Assembly (NCBI RefSeq): GCF_040115645.1
Contig: NC_089557.1
Span: forward strand, 3,604,501-3,668,500
Direction of reading: 5' to 3'
Source: Euwallacea fornicatus
Lineage: Eukaryota; Arthropoda; Insecta; Coleoptera; Curculionidae
DNA: 64,000 nt
Shown here: positions 13,101 to 25,168 of the stretch, one piece after another
Layout of the letters: each line of letters starts with the position of its first letter
Numbering within the stretch: position 1 is the stretch's first letter
Notes under the pieces: generated by a model
Database searches by the model: none
What the model saw: the letters and a program-made list of their open reading frames with translations, nothing else
Told to the model about the DNA's origin: nothing
Translations under genes and position numbers: made by a program

Positions 13101-15252
13101 AGACAATTACATGACAATAATAAAAAAAGATAATGAGATAAAATATATTAGACCGATATTCAGCGGTTTACGTAGCAATTTCACGCTTGAAGAAAAAGCC
13201 TGATCTTGACCAAGCTCGCCGTTAATAACGAGAGGGTAAACCGGATCGGTTAAAAGGTTAAGTGCAATTTCCGACCTTAGTTTATAATATCCTCCATTAT
13301 TTTAACAAGCTTTTCGGTTCCTCCATTATTTGTCCATTGCCGAAATTGCGATTTTCTGGCTCTTCGGTAGTAGGCCAACGGCCTAACTTTATCAAGGATC
13401 ATTGTGTACGGATTCATTATTATTGATGAGATTGCCTTCCGATTCCTTGTTCCTGATTAATTTAAATGAATTTCTGCGCTATTAAATGCTAAATCCGAGC
13501 TCCTACCGGCGTAACTATTTCCTATCTTTAATGTAAAAAATATTCCATAGAAAATCTTCCCATCGGGCATTTCATTTACTTACATCCTTGTTGTACTACA
13601 ATGACTCCTATAATAAATAACTTCATAATGAAGACACGATAGTGGAAATTACAAATTCAAATCCTCAGGTACCACTGCAAAGCCTCTCATTACCGTCCTA
13701 ACGGATTGGTTAGTTAAATTGGTCGAATTAATTATGGTCAAGGAGCTGCGAATTTTTGGAAAAGTTGCTCCCAGCGAGAAGTAGGAATCAATATTCCAGA
13801 AGTGTATGAGCTGCCAACATAAACCTGGAAAACCCCAGAATATAAAGCGATCCTGCTGAACTGGTGACACGTATAACGTAAATCCGTTCGAACTTATTTA
13901 TGAGGAAAATTTTCCGCGATTATAGAGCAATAGAGGCCATGAATATAATGGCAATAAGGGTCTCCGCAAAGTCTCTTAGGGCAACTTGAAGCCTCACATG
14001 AGGCGGACCATCAAAGAGAGACTTAACAACCCATAAAAAGTTCGCTTTTTGTGCCGTTTGTCGTCTCGTGGCTGCAGAATAGTTTCTTTCACAAGATTTT
14101 CCCTTTGCAAAATGGTTCGTCCGACGCTAATTACGTTGTTAAAAGAAACCGAAGCGAATTTAACATACATAGTCGTTTCTAATTTCCTTTTACGCAAATG
14201 AAAATGTTACGTAATAGGCCTATGAATGAGCCTCCGTGGGTTTGGGAAAAAGAAGGAATGAAGTTAATTTATGGAGTTTTGATAATGTGTAGAAACGGCG
14301 CAAACCTTAGTGGATCAAGTAGAACGCAGATTTCCTGCCGGGAATTCGGAAAAAATAATGTGTTTTTCAATGGACGATCTTCACGTATGAAGACTAAATT
14401 AAAATGAAGAATCAAAGGGAGAGAAAAGTGGAAATTTTGAAAATTAGTCTGAACCGCGAAGGCATGTGACCACGAAGATACAATTCGCAAAGCTGTGTAA
14501 TGCACGTTTGTTCAGGGCATATATTTATTAAAGTTCAAGTACATGCTACTAATTAAGGCAACAAGCCGTGAAGACTGGCTGGCGCCGTTATGATTTTTTA
14601 ACAACAATCGTAAAAACTTGAAAGTACCACGCGCGGGAACGCCCGGTAGCGTGAAGATCTGAACGCAATGAGTGGTTTCCATATATGTAATCTATGTTAG
14701 ATAAAAACAAATATATTCGAGAACTGTGAGTAAAAGAAGACGTACTGACTTTTACACATTCCGGAACTTGGTGCTTAAACAGTCGTCGAGTTTTGTGATG
14801 GAATGACCTCCATTTCGTCAAGAATATTTTCAAATTTTCGCACCCGGCATTTCGGCACGCCATTTTTCCCTGGCTTATGTTTATATTCCTTTTTTGCAGG
14901 AAAATTAACTCCAAGGCACCCTCCTCTCGTCATAGAACACTGTGTACTCTCGTGAGAAACGAAACGTTGAAACACTTCCCAGCCTTCCGCCTGTAATTTT
15001 GATTAATGGATATGAAGGTCGACGCCGGTTTGATATGTAAATATTTCCAGCAACGTGTAATTAGTTAAAAAAAACTCAAATTCTGCATAGCATTTTATGG
15101 CCACTTCGTCGAAGATCTCAATCTTGTTTGATTGATTTTTCTGAGTTTTACGGTTTTAACTGTATTTCGATACCAGACTTAGGTGAAGTCGTTAAAGAGA
15201 ATTACCGCAATTTGCATATTAATTGTGACATAAATTTTAAAGATCTCTCCCT

Positions 15253-15267
15253 CCCCCCCCCCCCCCC
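15253..15267. repeat. poly-C run
   Basis: Fifteen consecutive C following a C/T-rich lead-in; the Pro-rich ORF across it is a product of the run. Confidence 0.85.
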
Positions 15268-17282
15268 TCATCTTTCGACGGGCACAAACAAAGGCACTAG
15301 TGCCGTATTTTATTCGTATATTGTAAATAAATTTTTACGGTTCTTCCCGATTAATTCGCCAACGTAAAAGCTCCTGCTTAACCCGAACCGTCAGGTAGAC
15401 GGTGGTACCAGCAATCGCGCACGTTACTTTCTCATCAACGTGCGAATAATCTTTGCTCTATCTGTGCGACATCTCGGAAGACTGATGGATCGAAAATAGT
15501 CATGAAAACCCGTATAGTTCCGCATATAAGGTTTGTCTATATTGATTGCTGCCATTAATCTCTCTGATGTTTACTCTCTTTGCTGCCATAAATGGAAACC
15601 AGGTACAATACACGCGATCCTATGAAGAATGATTGTAGTCAAAGAAGTAGGTAGTATTTATTTTCTCACCTCACTTTTCAAATATGTACGGATACATAAA
15701 TTAAAATGGCATGAAGTCCAGTAGGCAGATATTATACCCGAGAGACTTCCTTTTACGATTTTCTTTCACTGTTCATTCACAGGTCTCAAATGGGCGGCAC
15801 AATATGTGTCTGCGGTAAACTAATGTTCCGCACAGAGGGCCACTCATAAAATAACCTTATTTGAGTTTTAGAGCCGATGCATGTTAAACTGACGCGATGG
15901 TCTATGAGGTGAGATATGACTGAAGACATGAAGGGCAACGATCTGAATTGACCCATTATCCTCCCCGAGATCTCTTCGTGCAACGTTTTTATCTCTATTT
16001 ACTGCGGCCTTGTTTACCCATAGTTTGAAACATAAAAGATACCTGGTACTTATAGCACGAAGATAAATCTGCTTCGGGTTAAACTGTTCGCTCTCATATA
16101 TTTAGATTTTGATTTATCGGAGTGCTCAGGTCAATACCTACCATGTTATTGAGGGGAATATAGAAATTACCTTTAGTTGCCATAAAATATCTTTATTAAT
16201 GCATCGTTTTTTTTTCCGATCCAATCTTCCGGCTCATTAAAATCGTGTATTTCATTCACAGAATTCGTGGAGGTACGAGTTTAACGAACTTCCAAAGGCC
16301 GTTGAACATGGTACAGTGTTTGTTTTTATGGTCGCACATTATGCGGCCCGGGCAATTATTTTCCTCTAATTAAGGTGATAGTTTTCGTAGTTCGGGCCCG
16401 TTATCCTCAATGGAGATTGCGAGTAGACGAATTGCACCGTAAAAAGTAAATAAAACTTCATCTCGTAGAACCCAATTCCGAGAGTCGCGTCTCCATAACT
16501 GTGTAATCAAAATTTATCCAATTTTCGCCAAAAAGATTTACTTTCCGGGGGAAAACATATCGAGCTCATAATGCAGTCTGAAAAGACAAACATCCTGCAT
16601 CACGAATGCAAATATCAACTCTGCATTGCATTTAATTTCGTTTCGCTAGAAAATGCAGGGAAATCGTCCTGCTGGCTGTTTTTAGCTGGATAAAATCGGG
16701 ATATTATATTCCAGGAAAATTAATCCGAACTGGAGATTTTGGACGGAACGAGCGTAGTTGGCGGAAAGTTACGAGGTGCCTTTCTCGGAATTTCGCCTTA
16801 AAGTACAGCCAAAGGAACTAACTTGTTGTTAGGACGGAGCTTCCGCTAATTGAATCCGATTTTAGTTGCTTAATTAGAACTGTTGATTGCATTCCAATAA
16901 ACGATCGTGTTTCGAATTCCTGATGGTGACGTCGATTAAATTACTCAGCAATAATTATCGTTTCCTTTGCTGTTCGATCAGTTTTTTAATTTCTGCTAGT
17001 GAGGCCTGAAGTAATCTCGTCTGGAGAGATTCGCCTAGTCAAGTGGGTTGACATTTTTATAGCGCACTTGGCAGTAAAAGTGGTTAAAGCGTAAACGCTC
17101 CGCTCGACTCCGTATACCGGGCGGTTCAAGCAAATGGCGCGAGGAGGTGCAGTGGAATCGAGACGATCCACGAAAAAAAAAAAATGCTCGGACAGAATCG
17201 TTTTTGTTTTCGCTGGTTCGACTTCCTTACACTGAAATTTTTCCTCGAGGTCGCGTTTACGTGCTTTTTGCAGTCAACTTCG

Positions 17283-17283
<1 letters not shown>

Positions 17284-17332
<49 letters not shown>
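17284..17332. repeat. poly-T tract of 49 bases
   Basis: Forty-nine uninterrupted T, or poly-A on the minus strand. It might be the tail of a minus-strand retro-insertion, but no target duplication or retroelement body is visible beside it. Its exact length is liable to sequencing error. Confidence 0.85.
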
Positions 17333-17498
17333 CATTTTTGGAAATTCGAATTCTTTATTAACGGCAAAGGTGTGTCCACTTAAAACAGTTTCCGCTGAAA
17401 GCGATAAAATTCGCGATAACATTCGATGCAGAATAAAGCTTTATTAAACTTTATTAACATATATGAGCAATTTTATTTGTTATGTACTAAATTTTACT

Positions 17499-17615
17499 TT
17501 ATTGCAACAAAAATCCGGCCGGCAAATGTTCAAAATGGTGCCCCCGCTGTTCAAAACACTCGACAATTCTGTTTTCAAATGATTGTGCGGTATGTTCTAG
17601 CATTTCAGGTGCGAC
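17499..17615 (-). pseudogene. transposase C-terminal relic (DUF4817-associated type)
   Basis: Read on the minus strand, 17615 down to 17499 encodes VAPEMLEHTAQSF, then ENRIVECFEQRGHHFEHLP, ending in TAA. This matches the last helix and the G-G/H-HFEHL ending of the transposase tail type seen at 5006-5143, with a different sequence. No catalytic core was found upstream (higher coordinates), so it is a relic. Confidence 0.55.
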
Positions 17616-18254
17616 ATTTCGACAGGGGCGCATAGCGTGGGAGTAGCATAACGGTACGTTACAGTGTATTAATATCGGGAACTTCTCGATACAACTATTA
17701 CGAGAAGTTTGACGAAACTAAGCGCGTGTCTTTGAATGTAAAATTAGTATGTGGTTTGGAAATTGGATTTGCCTGTTTTAACGAAAATTTGATCAAATTG
17801 AACTTGTAGCGCTGCCGAGATAAGAGCTTATTTCGCGTCTAGTGTTATGAACTTTATCAGTTTGAGCAAACAATGTTTCAAGTAAAAATATTTTTACTGT
17901 CAACAAGAAATTCGAATTTCCTAAAAAGGCACGAAGTTGCTCCCAAAGGACAGACGAAGGCGACCGTGAGCAAAAATTGAAAGCATAAAAAGCTGAGCCC
18001 CTGAAAATAAAAAAGACTTCATTCGCAAATTGCTCCTGTAGATCATCTCGATTTCACGATATTTGCTCGTCCCATTTGTCTAGAATCGCGCGGTATTTTA
18101 GTTCCCTTGCTGAAGCGTGAAGTTTAACTCCGACCTTTGAAGTTGAAGAAGAGGTTGAAATCGAGTCATACCCATAAATTCCTAATCTCATCCGACCAGG
18201 GTAAACCCCATCCCTCCCTGGAAACGCTAACAAAAAAAAACTCTGTCTTTTTAG
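17616..18254. other. non-coding DNA upstream of the host-gene exon
   Basis: About 640 bp with no supported gene, ending in the pyrimidine-rich acceptor CTCTGTCTTTTTAG at 18241-18254. It is probably the last part of a 5' intron, in which case the promoter and first exon of the downstream gene lie further upstream. Confidence 0.45.
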
Positions 18255-18380
18255 ATCTCAAAAGATGTCCGGGTCCAAAACAGCCCATCGGGCCCAGCTG
18301 CACCCCCATGGGAGTGCTGCTACTTAGAGGAACCAACATGACACCTCCAAAGCAACCGAAACCCGCCCTGAGTTGAGGAC
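18255..18380 (+). promoter_or_regulatory. 5' leader of the host gene with two overlapping uORFs
   Basis: The stretch between the acceptor AG at 18253-18254 and the main ATG at 18381 has two short upstream ORFs: 18265-18327 (20 codons plus TAG) and 18308-18376 (22 codons plus TGA, starting MGVLLLRGTN). The second stops only four bases before the main start. An in-frame TGA at 18369-18371 bars N-terminal extension of the main ORF. In eukaryotes, such uORFs often damp translation of the main frame; that role here is inferred. Confidence 0.45.
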
Positions 18381-19569
18381 ATGAAGCCCCTATCTTTCGA
18401 GAATCTCCGCCGCCTGATGGGCGGAGGACGAAAGAAGAAGGACAAGGACGGCTCGTCCTTCAAGAGGAGCGATTCCTTCAAGAGAATTTCCATCAGAAAG
18501 AGCTACTTAGACCGGGGCAAGAAAAAAGTGATTCCCAAGCTGGAAGTGGCCACGCAAACCGTCTCCGAGGAGGAGTTTTTGGCTCAGATTCCTGAGGAGG
18601 TTGTAAAGAAGGTGGACAGTTCAGTGCAGGTCGACAAAGGGGATCTTGGGGCGACCATCAAGGAGATTCCCGGCAAGAAATCTCGGGCCAATAATGAAGG
18701 GGATAGTGTGGTGGTGTATAGCCAGTGGCTGCAGGAGATAAAGAGGGAAGAGGTCCCTGTTAGTAGGCCCAAAGGTTCTGAGAGGACCATAATCTACGTG
18801 CCGGCATCTGAGGAAAAAGTAGAAATTCCAGTCATTCGACAGCTTTCCTCGTCTCCCGTATTTAGAAAAAACAACACCTCTTCGACTCATATCTGCCACA
18901 GTCCTCCTACAAACCTACAAAGGAAGGAGAGCAATGATTCCGCAGTGGAGATGTTCCCGTGGGGGGATTCTACAGATGTCAAAAAAAGCCCTTTGGTGAG
19001 AAGGAGGTCGCGGCAAAGCCCTGGTCCGTTATTATTACCCACAGACTCAGGAAGCGAAGAAATGTGCTCTCTATCTATAAGCCTTGGTAGAATTTGGATG
19101 GATGCCCCTGCCATGGCCCCGCGAAGTCTGGAAATGCCCAAATCCTCCTCCGCAAATCCGCCTCCGGCCCATCATTCCCTGGATAGTGCTTTGAAAGATC
19201 TTCGTGAAGATCCGATCGTATCAAACCGTCTTCAAAAACGCTCAACTCCACCGGTGACCAGGACGTTAAGCTCGACCAGCAATAACACCAACTCGACGGG
19301 GTTGTTCTCGAGCAAGGACTCAGGATTTAGTTTCTCGATAAGTGCACCGAAACTCAGTGACTTCCATGCCAACTTTTCACCCAATGGGTCCAAAGGGGGT
19401 TTCTTCCGGAAAAAGTCTAAACCCAAGCCTAAATTAAGCGTTAGCAGAGATGGCTACTTTAAGAGGACTAGTAGTGCGATTTTGGTTGAGAGCAGGAGAA
19501 GTTCGTTAAGAAGGAGTAGCAAAAAGAAGAAGAAGGGAAAGAAGAGCAAGAAGAAAGATAAAGATAGTG
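18381..19569 (+). CDS. host gene, coding exon 1 (Ser/Lys-rich protein, not recognised)
   Basis: This exon codes for residues 1-396 and part of 397 of a protein of about 696 aa. The start is the first ATG after an in-frame TGA at 18369. Residues 17-50 are strongly basic with SFKRSDSFKRISIRKS. Residues 51-90 contain ATQTVSEEEFL and VDSSVQVDK. Residues 230-243 hold SLSISLGRIWMDAP, the most motif-like piece. The rest is low-complexity Ser/Pro-rich, and residues 372-396 form a Lys/Arg block ending KKKGKKSKKKDKDS. No signal peptide, transmembrane segment or enzyme domain is visible. It is probably a disordered scaffold or nuclear/cortical protein, which is an inference. The donor G|GTAAGT at 19570 fits the consensus (phase 1). 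GC content is clearly above the flanking DNA. Confidence 0.85.
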
Positions 19570-19706
19570 GTAAGTTGTTGTGGGATCTTTTAAGACAACT
19601 TTTGAGCGACTTGAGATTTCTTTAAAGGGAGAAACAAGAAGACCTACAATTATCGCTATAACACCAATCAATATATTACTATACTCACGATCCTTATATG
19701 TTTTAG

Positions 19707-20178
19707 GTACAATCCGAAGCGATATTTACCAGGTAATCTGTTCGAGACCCCAACGGGCAGTCGCCTCACTTAAACTGGACCCCATGATTTTCGTACCTCC
19801 CGAAAAACGGAAGTCCGGTTCTCAAAAACCCTCTTTTAAGTCAAAAATGCAGGAAATTCGCAATTTTAATCCTCTCGATTCTAACATGTACTCCACCACT
19901 CGGAGTTTGGATAGTACTGACGAGGGATTATACGAGAGCTTGCCAGGGGATTACGAGTACCTTACCGATGATGAGGAGATCAATTTGGAGAGTTTCTCCA
20001 TGGAAAAGAAAGAAGCGAGTAAGGAAAGTTTGGAGATATATGACAGAGTGGAAGAGCACAGGCATGTTAGTGTTACCAGTGGGTATGGGGTGGTGAGGAA
20101 GTGCTGCAACAAAGATTTTAGGAAGGAATATTATTCCAATGAGTCTTATTGTGTGGGGGAGAGAGGGAGAGAACACAG
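19707..20178 (+). CDS. host gene, coding exon 2
   Basis: It follows a 137-bp intron (19570-19706, GTAAGT to TTTTAG). The split codon GGT joins exon 1, and translation continues TIRSDIYQVICSRPQRAVAS. A middle part has DPMIFVPPEKRKSG. Then comes an acidic, Tyr-containing segment (DEGLYESLPGDYEYLTDDEE) whose tyrosines could be phosphorylation or adaptor sites. It ends in phase 2 at a GTAAGC donor at 20179. Frame and splice signals agree, so the exon is well supported even though the family is unknown. Confidence 0.85.
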
Positions 20179-20232
20179 GTAAGCTGTATGAATAATTTTA
20201 AAAAAACTGCATATTACCGAAGCCTGTTATAG

Positions 20233-20576
20233 ATACTTGCAAAAGGAAAGCAGGAGGATCGATTCGGATGACCTTAGGAAGTACCAAAAACGAGGTGATT
20301 CCAAGCACACCTACCGGGATCCTTCCGCAGGACTGGAAGATTTCTCTGAGGAAGACTCCTTAGTGTCGATAGTTAGTGATAATTCTAGTGATACGGATTC
20401 GGACGGAAAATGTGCGAGCGTGTACGTTCCCCCAGGGGTATCACCAGTGCCGCGCAGGCGCCCTGTGAGGCGGAAAAAGTCCACAGGGCTTAGTCACAAG
20501 AGGAGTATTACCTACTTGGTCAAACCTACGGTCATAAGGGCGCCATCCACCTTAAGGAGGCCTGCAAAAAAGATAG
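20233..20576 (+). CDS. host gene, coding exon 3
   Basis: It follows a 54-bp intron (20179-20232), a typical minimal insect intron. The join restores AGA, then YLQKESRRIDSDDLRKYQKR. An acidic/Ser stretch (EEDSLVSIVSDNSSDTDSDG) precedes a Pro/Arg-rich basic segment, SVYVPPGVSPVPRRRPVRRK. The donor G|GTACGT at 20577 gives phase 1 and joins in frame to the exon at 41296. A stronger-looking donor, CAG|GTAAGG, lies at 20638. Using it, or not splicing, adds a hydrophobic tail and stops at 20639-20641. Confidence 0.8.
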
Positions 20577-22426
20577 GTACGTACTTACTCTATATAACAT
20601 GTTCAGTCTTATTATGGGCCTGGGTGGCGTTGATCAGGTAAGGAATAAATTTTACGTAACGATTACATGGGAACAGTTAAGCAGCTTAATAAACAGTCGA
20701 TGGTCAATTGGCGGCATTAGTAAACTATCATTAATTATACATATTGAAAGCGTCCAATCAAGCGTCTCTGAAAAGCAGCTTGTTGATCTTTGAGAAGAGC
20801 GGTCATCCTTGCATGTGTTATACGGGCAGCCATATGTTGTTTTTATTGTTAATACCGTGCGTTAACTCGTTTTTATGAGGTTTATTTAACAATAAGCCTC
20901 TTGATGTTGTGTTTGAAGGTATACGTTATACAACACTCGGTATGCTGGTCATGAGGCCTCAATTAAGTCAGTCTGGCCTCAAAAGTCTAGAATAGTCTTC
21001 CGGTTTATGTGCATTATTTGCGCTAAAAACCTGAGGACTCTCCATACTTCGCACGTAGAAACTGCCAGATATCTTGCAGATATCTTATTATAATTTTTAA
21101 TCTTGGCAATTCGAGCACGAATGCTAAAATTTGCGAAGGAACTTCGTCAAAATTATCAGCAATTTAGGGAAACTTTCAGTAAAATTTATTGAGAAAATAG
21201 AGCTGAAAGGATGTTATTCCGCATGTTTTCACACGATTATTACAACAGTCCCGACTCAAACTTCATCACTAACTACTAACGTCCTCAAAATTGCGGAAAA
21301 TTGGTGGAAACTTTATCTGATGCTGCATTTCTCAAGGCAGTTGCGCTTGAACCTATACGGGGTGATTTTTCAATGCCGTGAGAGGCGCCAATTCTAACGT
21401 CTTAATGAAAATTTTGCGACCGAGTTTTTCGCAGGAAAGGAGGGGAGGGGTCGTTCCCTTGGGTTCTCTTGGATGGTGCATTGGCACGAAGCTGCCGTAC
21501 TCGTCGGGTGGGATCTTCTGCAGGAAGAACCACGTGAAACTTACATCGTCAGATATTCCAGCATAGTCACGGTTCCCCTTAATATTGTAGCGTTAGCAAT
21601 CTTCGAAGCGCCTCAACAAAGACATTTCAATGCATTCCAACAGCCATCAACCTTACCATTCACAATTCTTTTACATGAATCCATAAAGAAGATAAATCTT
21701 CGTCTTTAAATGAAGACAAGAGGTTAAAATGCGTCGAAGCATGTGATGGATGTCATGCCAAATGCAAGAAAAATCCTTGATGAGACATTGAAAGTGCGAA
21801 CAAAAGCGAAACTGCACATGTGATGAGCTTTTAATGATCAGAAGGTTATCAGCAAACGCCAATCTTCACGAGTCTCGGAGAAGAAGTAACTGCTTTCGCA
21901 TTAGTTGCATGCAAAATACCCCTCACCATCTCCGGTTCAGATTTACTGTAACAGAACTATTTGGCCAATAACTTTCAAACTTGCGACACTCTTATTGATG
22001 GCCTCGCATTGCCGTTTATTAACGTTTATATTAGTGGATAAGATGGACGAATTATTGATGCGCCTTTCGGGAATTAATTCCTCGTTATTGGTGCTCCATT
22101 TTACGAGTTCGAGTAGCCTTAGGTCCGTTTTATTGCCAGTTGGGTTTTATATATAATTAGAACAAGTTATGAACCAATTCTCCAGTTAAACAATAACGGA
22201 CTACACAATAGGAGTTTCCTTTTATAAATTGTGCCATTGTTTTCAATTTTCCCATTAAATTGCGGAATCTGATTTCGTAATGAAACTATAGTGTTGCCCG
22301 ACGCAAGTTTTATGTAATTATAGTTTAATTTCCGGCTAACTGAGCGCTGTTTAATATCACCAATGCGCAAAAAAAGGTTTTTCTCGGAAAGCCATTTTTA
22401 CTAATTCGCCTTGTTTTTCTTTGCAG

Positions 22427-22470
22427 GTAGGTCGAGAGCAAGTTCTGAGCAGCTCAGAAACGAAGGTCGG
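22427..22470 (+). CDS. possible 44-nt alternative micro-exon
   Basis: The acceptor TTGTTTTTCTTTGCAG directly precedes it and GTAAGTCG directly follows it. Entered in phase 1 from exon 3 it reads GRSRASSEQLRNEGR without a stop and leaves in phase 0. That shifts the terminal exon into a second open frame ending at 41400, giving a 717-aa product. Strong splice signals at both ends of a short open block are the only evidence. The acceptor followed by GTAGGT could instead be a recursive splice junction. Confidence 0.3.
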
Positions 22471-22612
22471 GTAAGTCGTGCATAAAGATAGCTAAACTTC
22501 TTAAACATCCCCCCGGCGTTGGGAATCGCTTTATCATTAAGAAACGTCAGAACAGGCAGTGCCACAGGGAAACACACAAGACTATAAATAGGTCCAATCT
22601 TATGCCGCATTA

Positions 22613-22792
22613 CACAGGGTGTCCAGAGACTCTGCGGAGACCATTCTTCAACGAAAATTACAAGCATTGTTCCAGCAGTCTTGCATGCATCGTAAAATGG
22701 TCCCCGCACCGTCCTCACTCGCACAATCTTTTAACTGCCCCACATGTTAAAATAAACACGCGACGGTGGCGCTGATACGGATACCACCCTGT
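22613..22792. mobile_element. possible short TIR element
   Basis: The left edge reads CACAGGGTGTCCAGAGACTC and the right edge, on the opposite strand, CAGGGTGGTATCCGTATCAG. They share only the CAGGGTG start, with TA next to both. Such ends are common for small insect transposon derivatives, but the similarity is short, so this is tentative. Confidence 0.3.
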
Positions 22793-23430
22793 ATAATTTG
22801 GAGTCTTCAAGGAGTGGTTTCTTACACGGTTGCGGTGATTAGCTGCACCTTAAGACGCTTTGAAACGAAAACGACCGCAAAACCGTTAGTTGTTAGTTTC
22901 GACCCGAGTGCGATAATATCGGTTTCAGGAAAATAAATGAAGTTCGAGAAAAGGCCCCTTTGAGTGGAAGAGTCTCGGACATTTGATCCGTATTTGGTCG
23001 TTAGATAAGGCCGGAATGCGCGGATGTGCAACACGCAGATCGCGACTTAGACTAGCCCAAACAAGGCCGGGGTCATGCATATCACGCCAAATAATACCGT
23101 TGGATGTTTAAAAGCTAGTTTTGATGGTATCGTGGCAGGATTGCTAGGTTCAAAAATATTTATTATCAATATGTTGTTTTAACCGTGTTTTAAAGAAGGT
23201 CCAAGGTTGTAATCTCTATTTAAAGCTGGATATTGCGAAAACTTTATTTTCTTTAAGAAAAAATTATATTCCGAGAACACAGGAGCAGGAACTGTTTAGT
23301 CAGTAGTGGGACAGGATGACAATTGTCCGATTGGTAAATTACCGCAGAAATATTTTACCAAGACGGGAGACATTTTTCCGGATATTTTTAAATCGGACCT
23401 TCAAATTCAATAATGCCAGTATAAGTAGCG

Positions 23431-23480
23431 TTTGTGACATAAATGACAGTGACATTTGTAACATAGATGACAGTGACATT
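23431..23480. repeat. two-copy 24-bp tandem repeat
   Basis: GTGACATAAATGACAGTGAC and GTAACATAGATGACAGTGAC follow each other, each continuing with ATTT. A third partial TGACAT follows. Confidence 0.6.
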
Positions 23481-25168
23481 TAACATTTTTGACATATGAA
23501 ACGAAATTAATCGGTAACTCACCGGACAAGGATTCAAGCACGTAAAATGTATTTTCTTGAGCAAACATTTTACAACCATATTCTGAAGGTAGAAAAGTGT
23601 AGTGGTCGTTCAACACAAAATACGCCATTTAAAACAATTAAAAACGAGGGCTTGATATAAAATTGAAAACAAAGAAAACTGTTTCCATGTCTGTGTCATG
23701 GGCATGGGCAGTTGCAGGATGCTAGGATAAAGTGTCAACAAAAAACAATGGGAGAAAGTTAAAGTTCCGGTGCATCCATAAGTTCACGTGGCTATAATAA
23801 AAATGGGAATTCAGTTATATTTGTAAATGGTGCGCATTATACATACTCGCATATGTGCTACTCAGCAATTTAACGGGTTACTTCATCGGACTGACTTTAA
23901 ACCGAGACGACTGATTTTAAACTTTAAGATTTGTGAAACTGGTACGATTGCGATAAAACCGATGTCACATTTGAATTTCTCGTCTCGGAAAACCCCTCAA
24001 TACTGAATTTCATCGAGGTATCGCCCTTACGTTCGAAAATATTTACGAAAAACCGAAAAAAAATTAAACTCCGACATCCTGCATCGCGGAAAATGAAACA
24101 AGATGGGACATACGTTTATTAGGAATTTTTTAATAAAACGCGACAAGGGATCACCCCTTGAAATTAATGCCAAAATTTAGTAGACACCCTGTGTAAACGA
24201 ATTCCAAGGAAAGTCGAAATAAATTAATCGGCTCAACTCCGGGGGAAGACGGGTCCAAATCCCCCCCCCTTCGAAACGAATATGGGTCTGCGAAAGGTCG
24301 CCGCCCGTAACCCAACTCAAGGCTTCACCCGAGGTCATTAGCGGCATTCGGTGTATATCGCTAATAATGAATCCTTTTGTGCATTATAAACAGCGTGTTT
24401 ATGCCATTTTAAACTCATACATCATGTTAACCCATAAAATGGCGTTTCAATAGAACTGTGACAGAATATTCTGTTCGAACAAAAATGCAATCGTTACGTA
24501 AGTAATAACGAAAACACGGAAAGTGCCGGAATCACAATGATGGGAAATTCGCCATTGAATTGTGGATAATTATCTTCAACGTAGCGTGACACGTAACACG
24601 AGAAACTAATTTATTATTTTATGGCCCAGATTTATTAGCCATTTTCATTTCTGCTTATTGTAGTAGTTGCGTCAAGTGCAAACAAGAGGCAGTTTTCATG
24701 TCAGAGATGGGAAATTTCCGCTCTTGGGCAATATACAGAGGCAGCAAAAGTATTTATACACCCGTGACGTTGTTAAACAAAATGAAATTCAATACGGCTC
24801 CTAAATTATAACCTACTCTAATTACTTTAGATCTAAACGGCAACGCGTGAACAATTAATCTATAATTTTTTTTTAATTAAATCGTATTGTTTATAAATAC
24901 TATTGAAAAATGTTTACAAACATGTAATGAAATCAGGTCGCAAAAGTGTTCACACGTTTGCGTCACCATGAAAAGACAATTCTGTACTGAAAAGTGAGGC
25001 GATTACATCTGCGGATATTTCTTTCCAAATTGTACGAGCTGATAGTGGCAAGTTAACGTAAGCAAAGTGCATCAGAGATCATTTTTTTTAATGTTCCAAG
25101 ACGTGGTGAGTGGAAAATTGGGAGAAACGACAGTTGCCGAAGGGGAGATGATAATTAGGTCACGTGTA

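Larger units (their letters stand above)
9099..17283. other. long stretch without a supported gene
   Basis: AT-rich non-coding DNA. It holds a GT microsatellite at 10106-10122, a run of 15 C at 15253-15267 and several oligo-A/T tracts. ORFs up to about 108 codons occur, but none has recognisable domains, splice signals or a composition different from its surroundings. No tRNA or other RNA gene was seen. It may be upstream intron or promoter DNA of the gene starting near 18.3 kb. Confidence 0.5.
20577..24735. other. first part of the 20.7-kb host intron
   Basis: If exon 3 joins 41296, this is intron. Apart from a possible micro-exon at 22427-22470, a possible small TIR element at 22613-22792 and a short tandem repeat near 23431, I see nothing but AT-rich non-coding DNA. 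Confidence 0.5.

Noticed and set aside
15128..15367. Frame with a poly-proline stretch
   Set aside because: The prolines come from the poly-C run; nothing else supports a gene.
17126..17447. Poly-Lys and poly-Phe frames
   Set aside because: They are translations of the 49-base T/A run.
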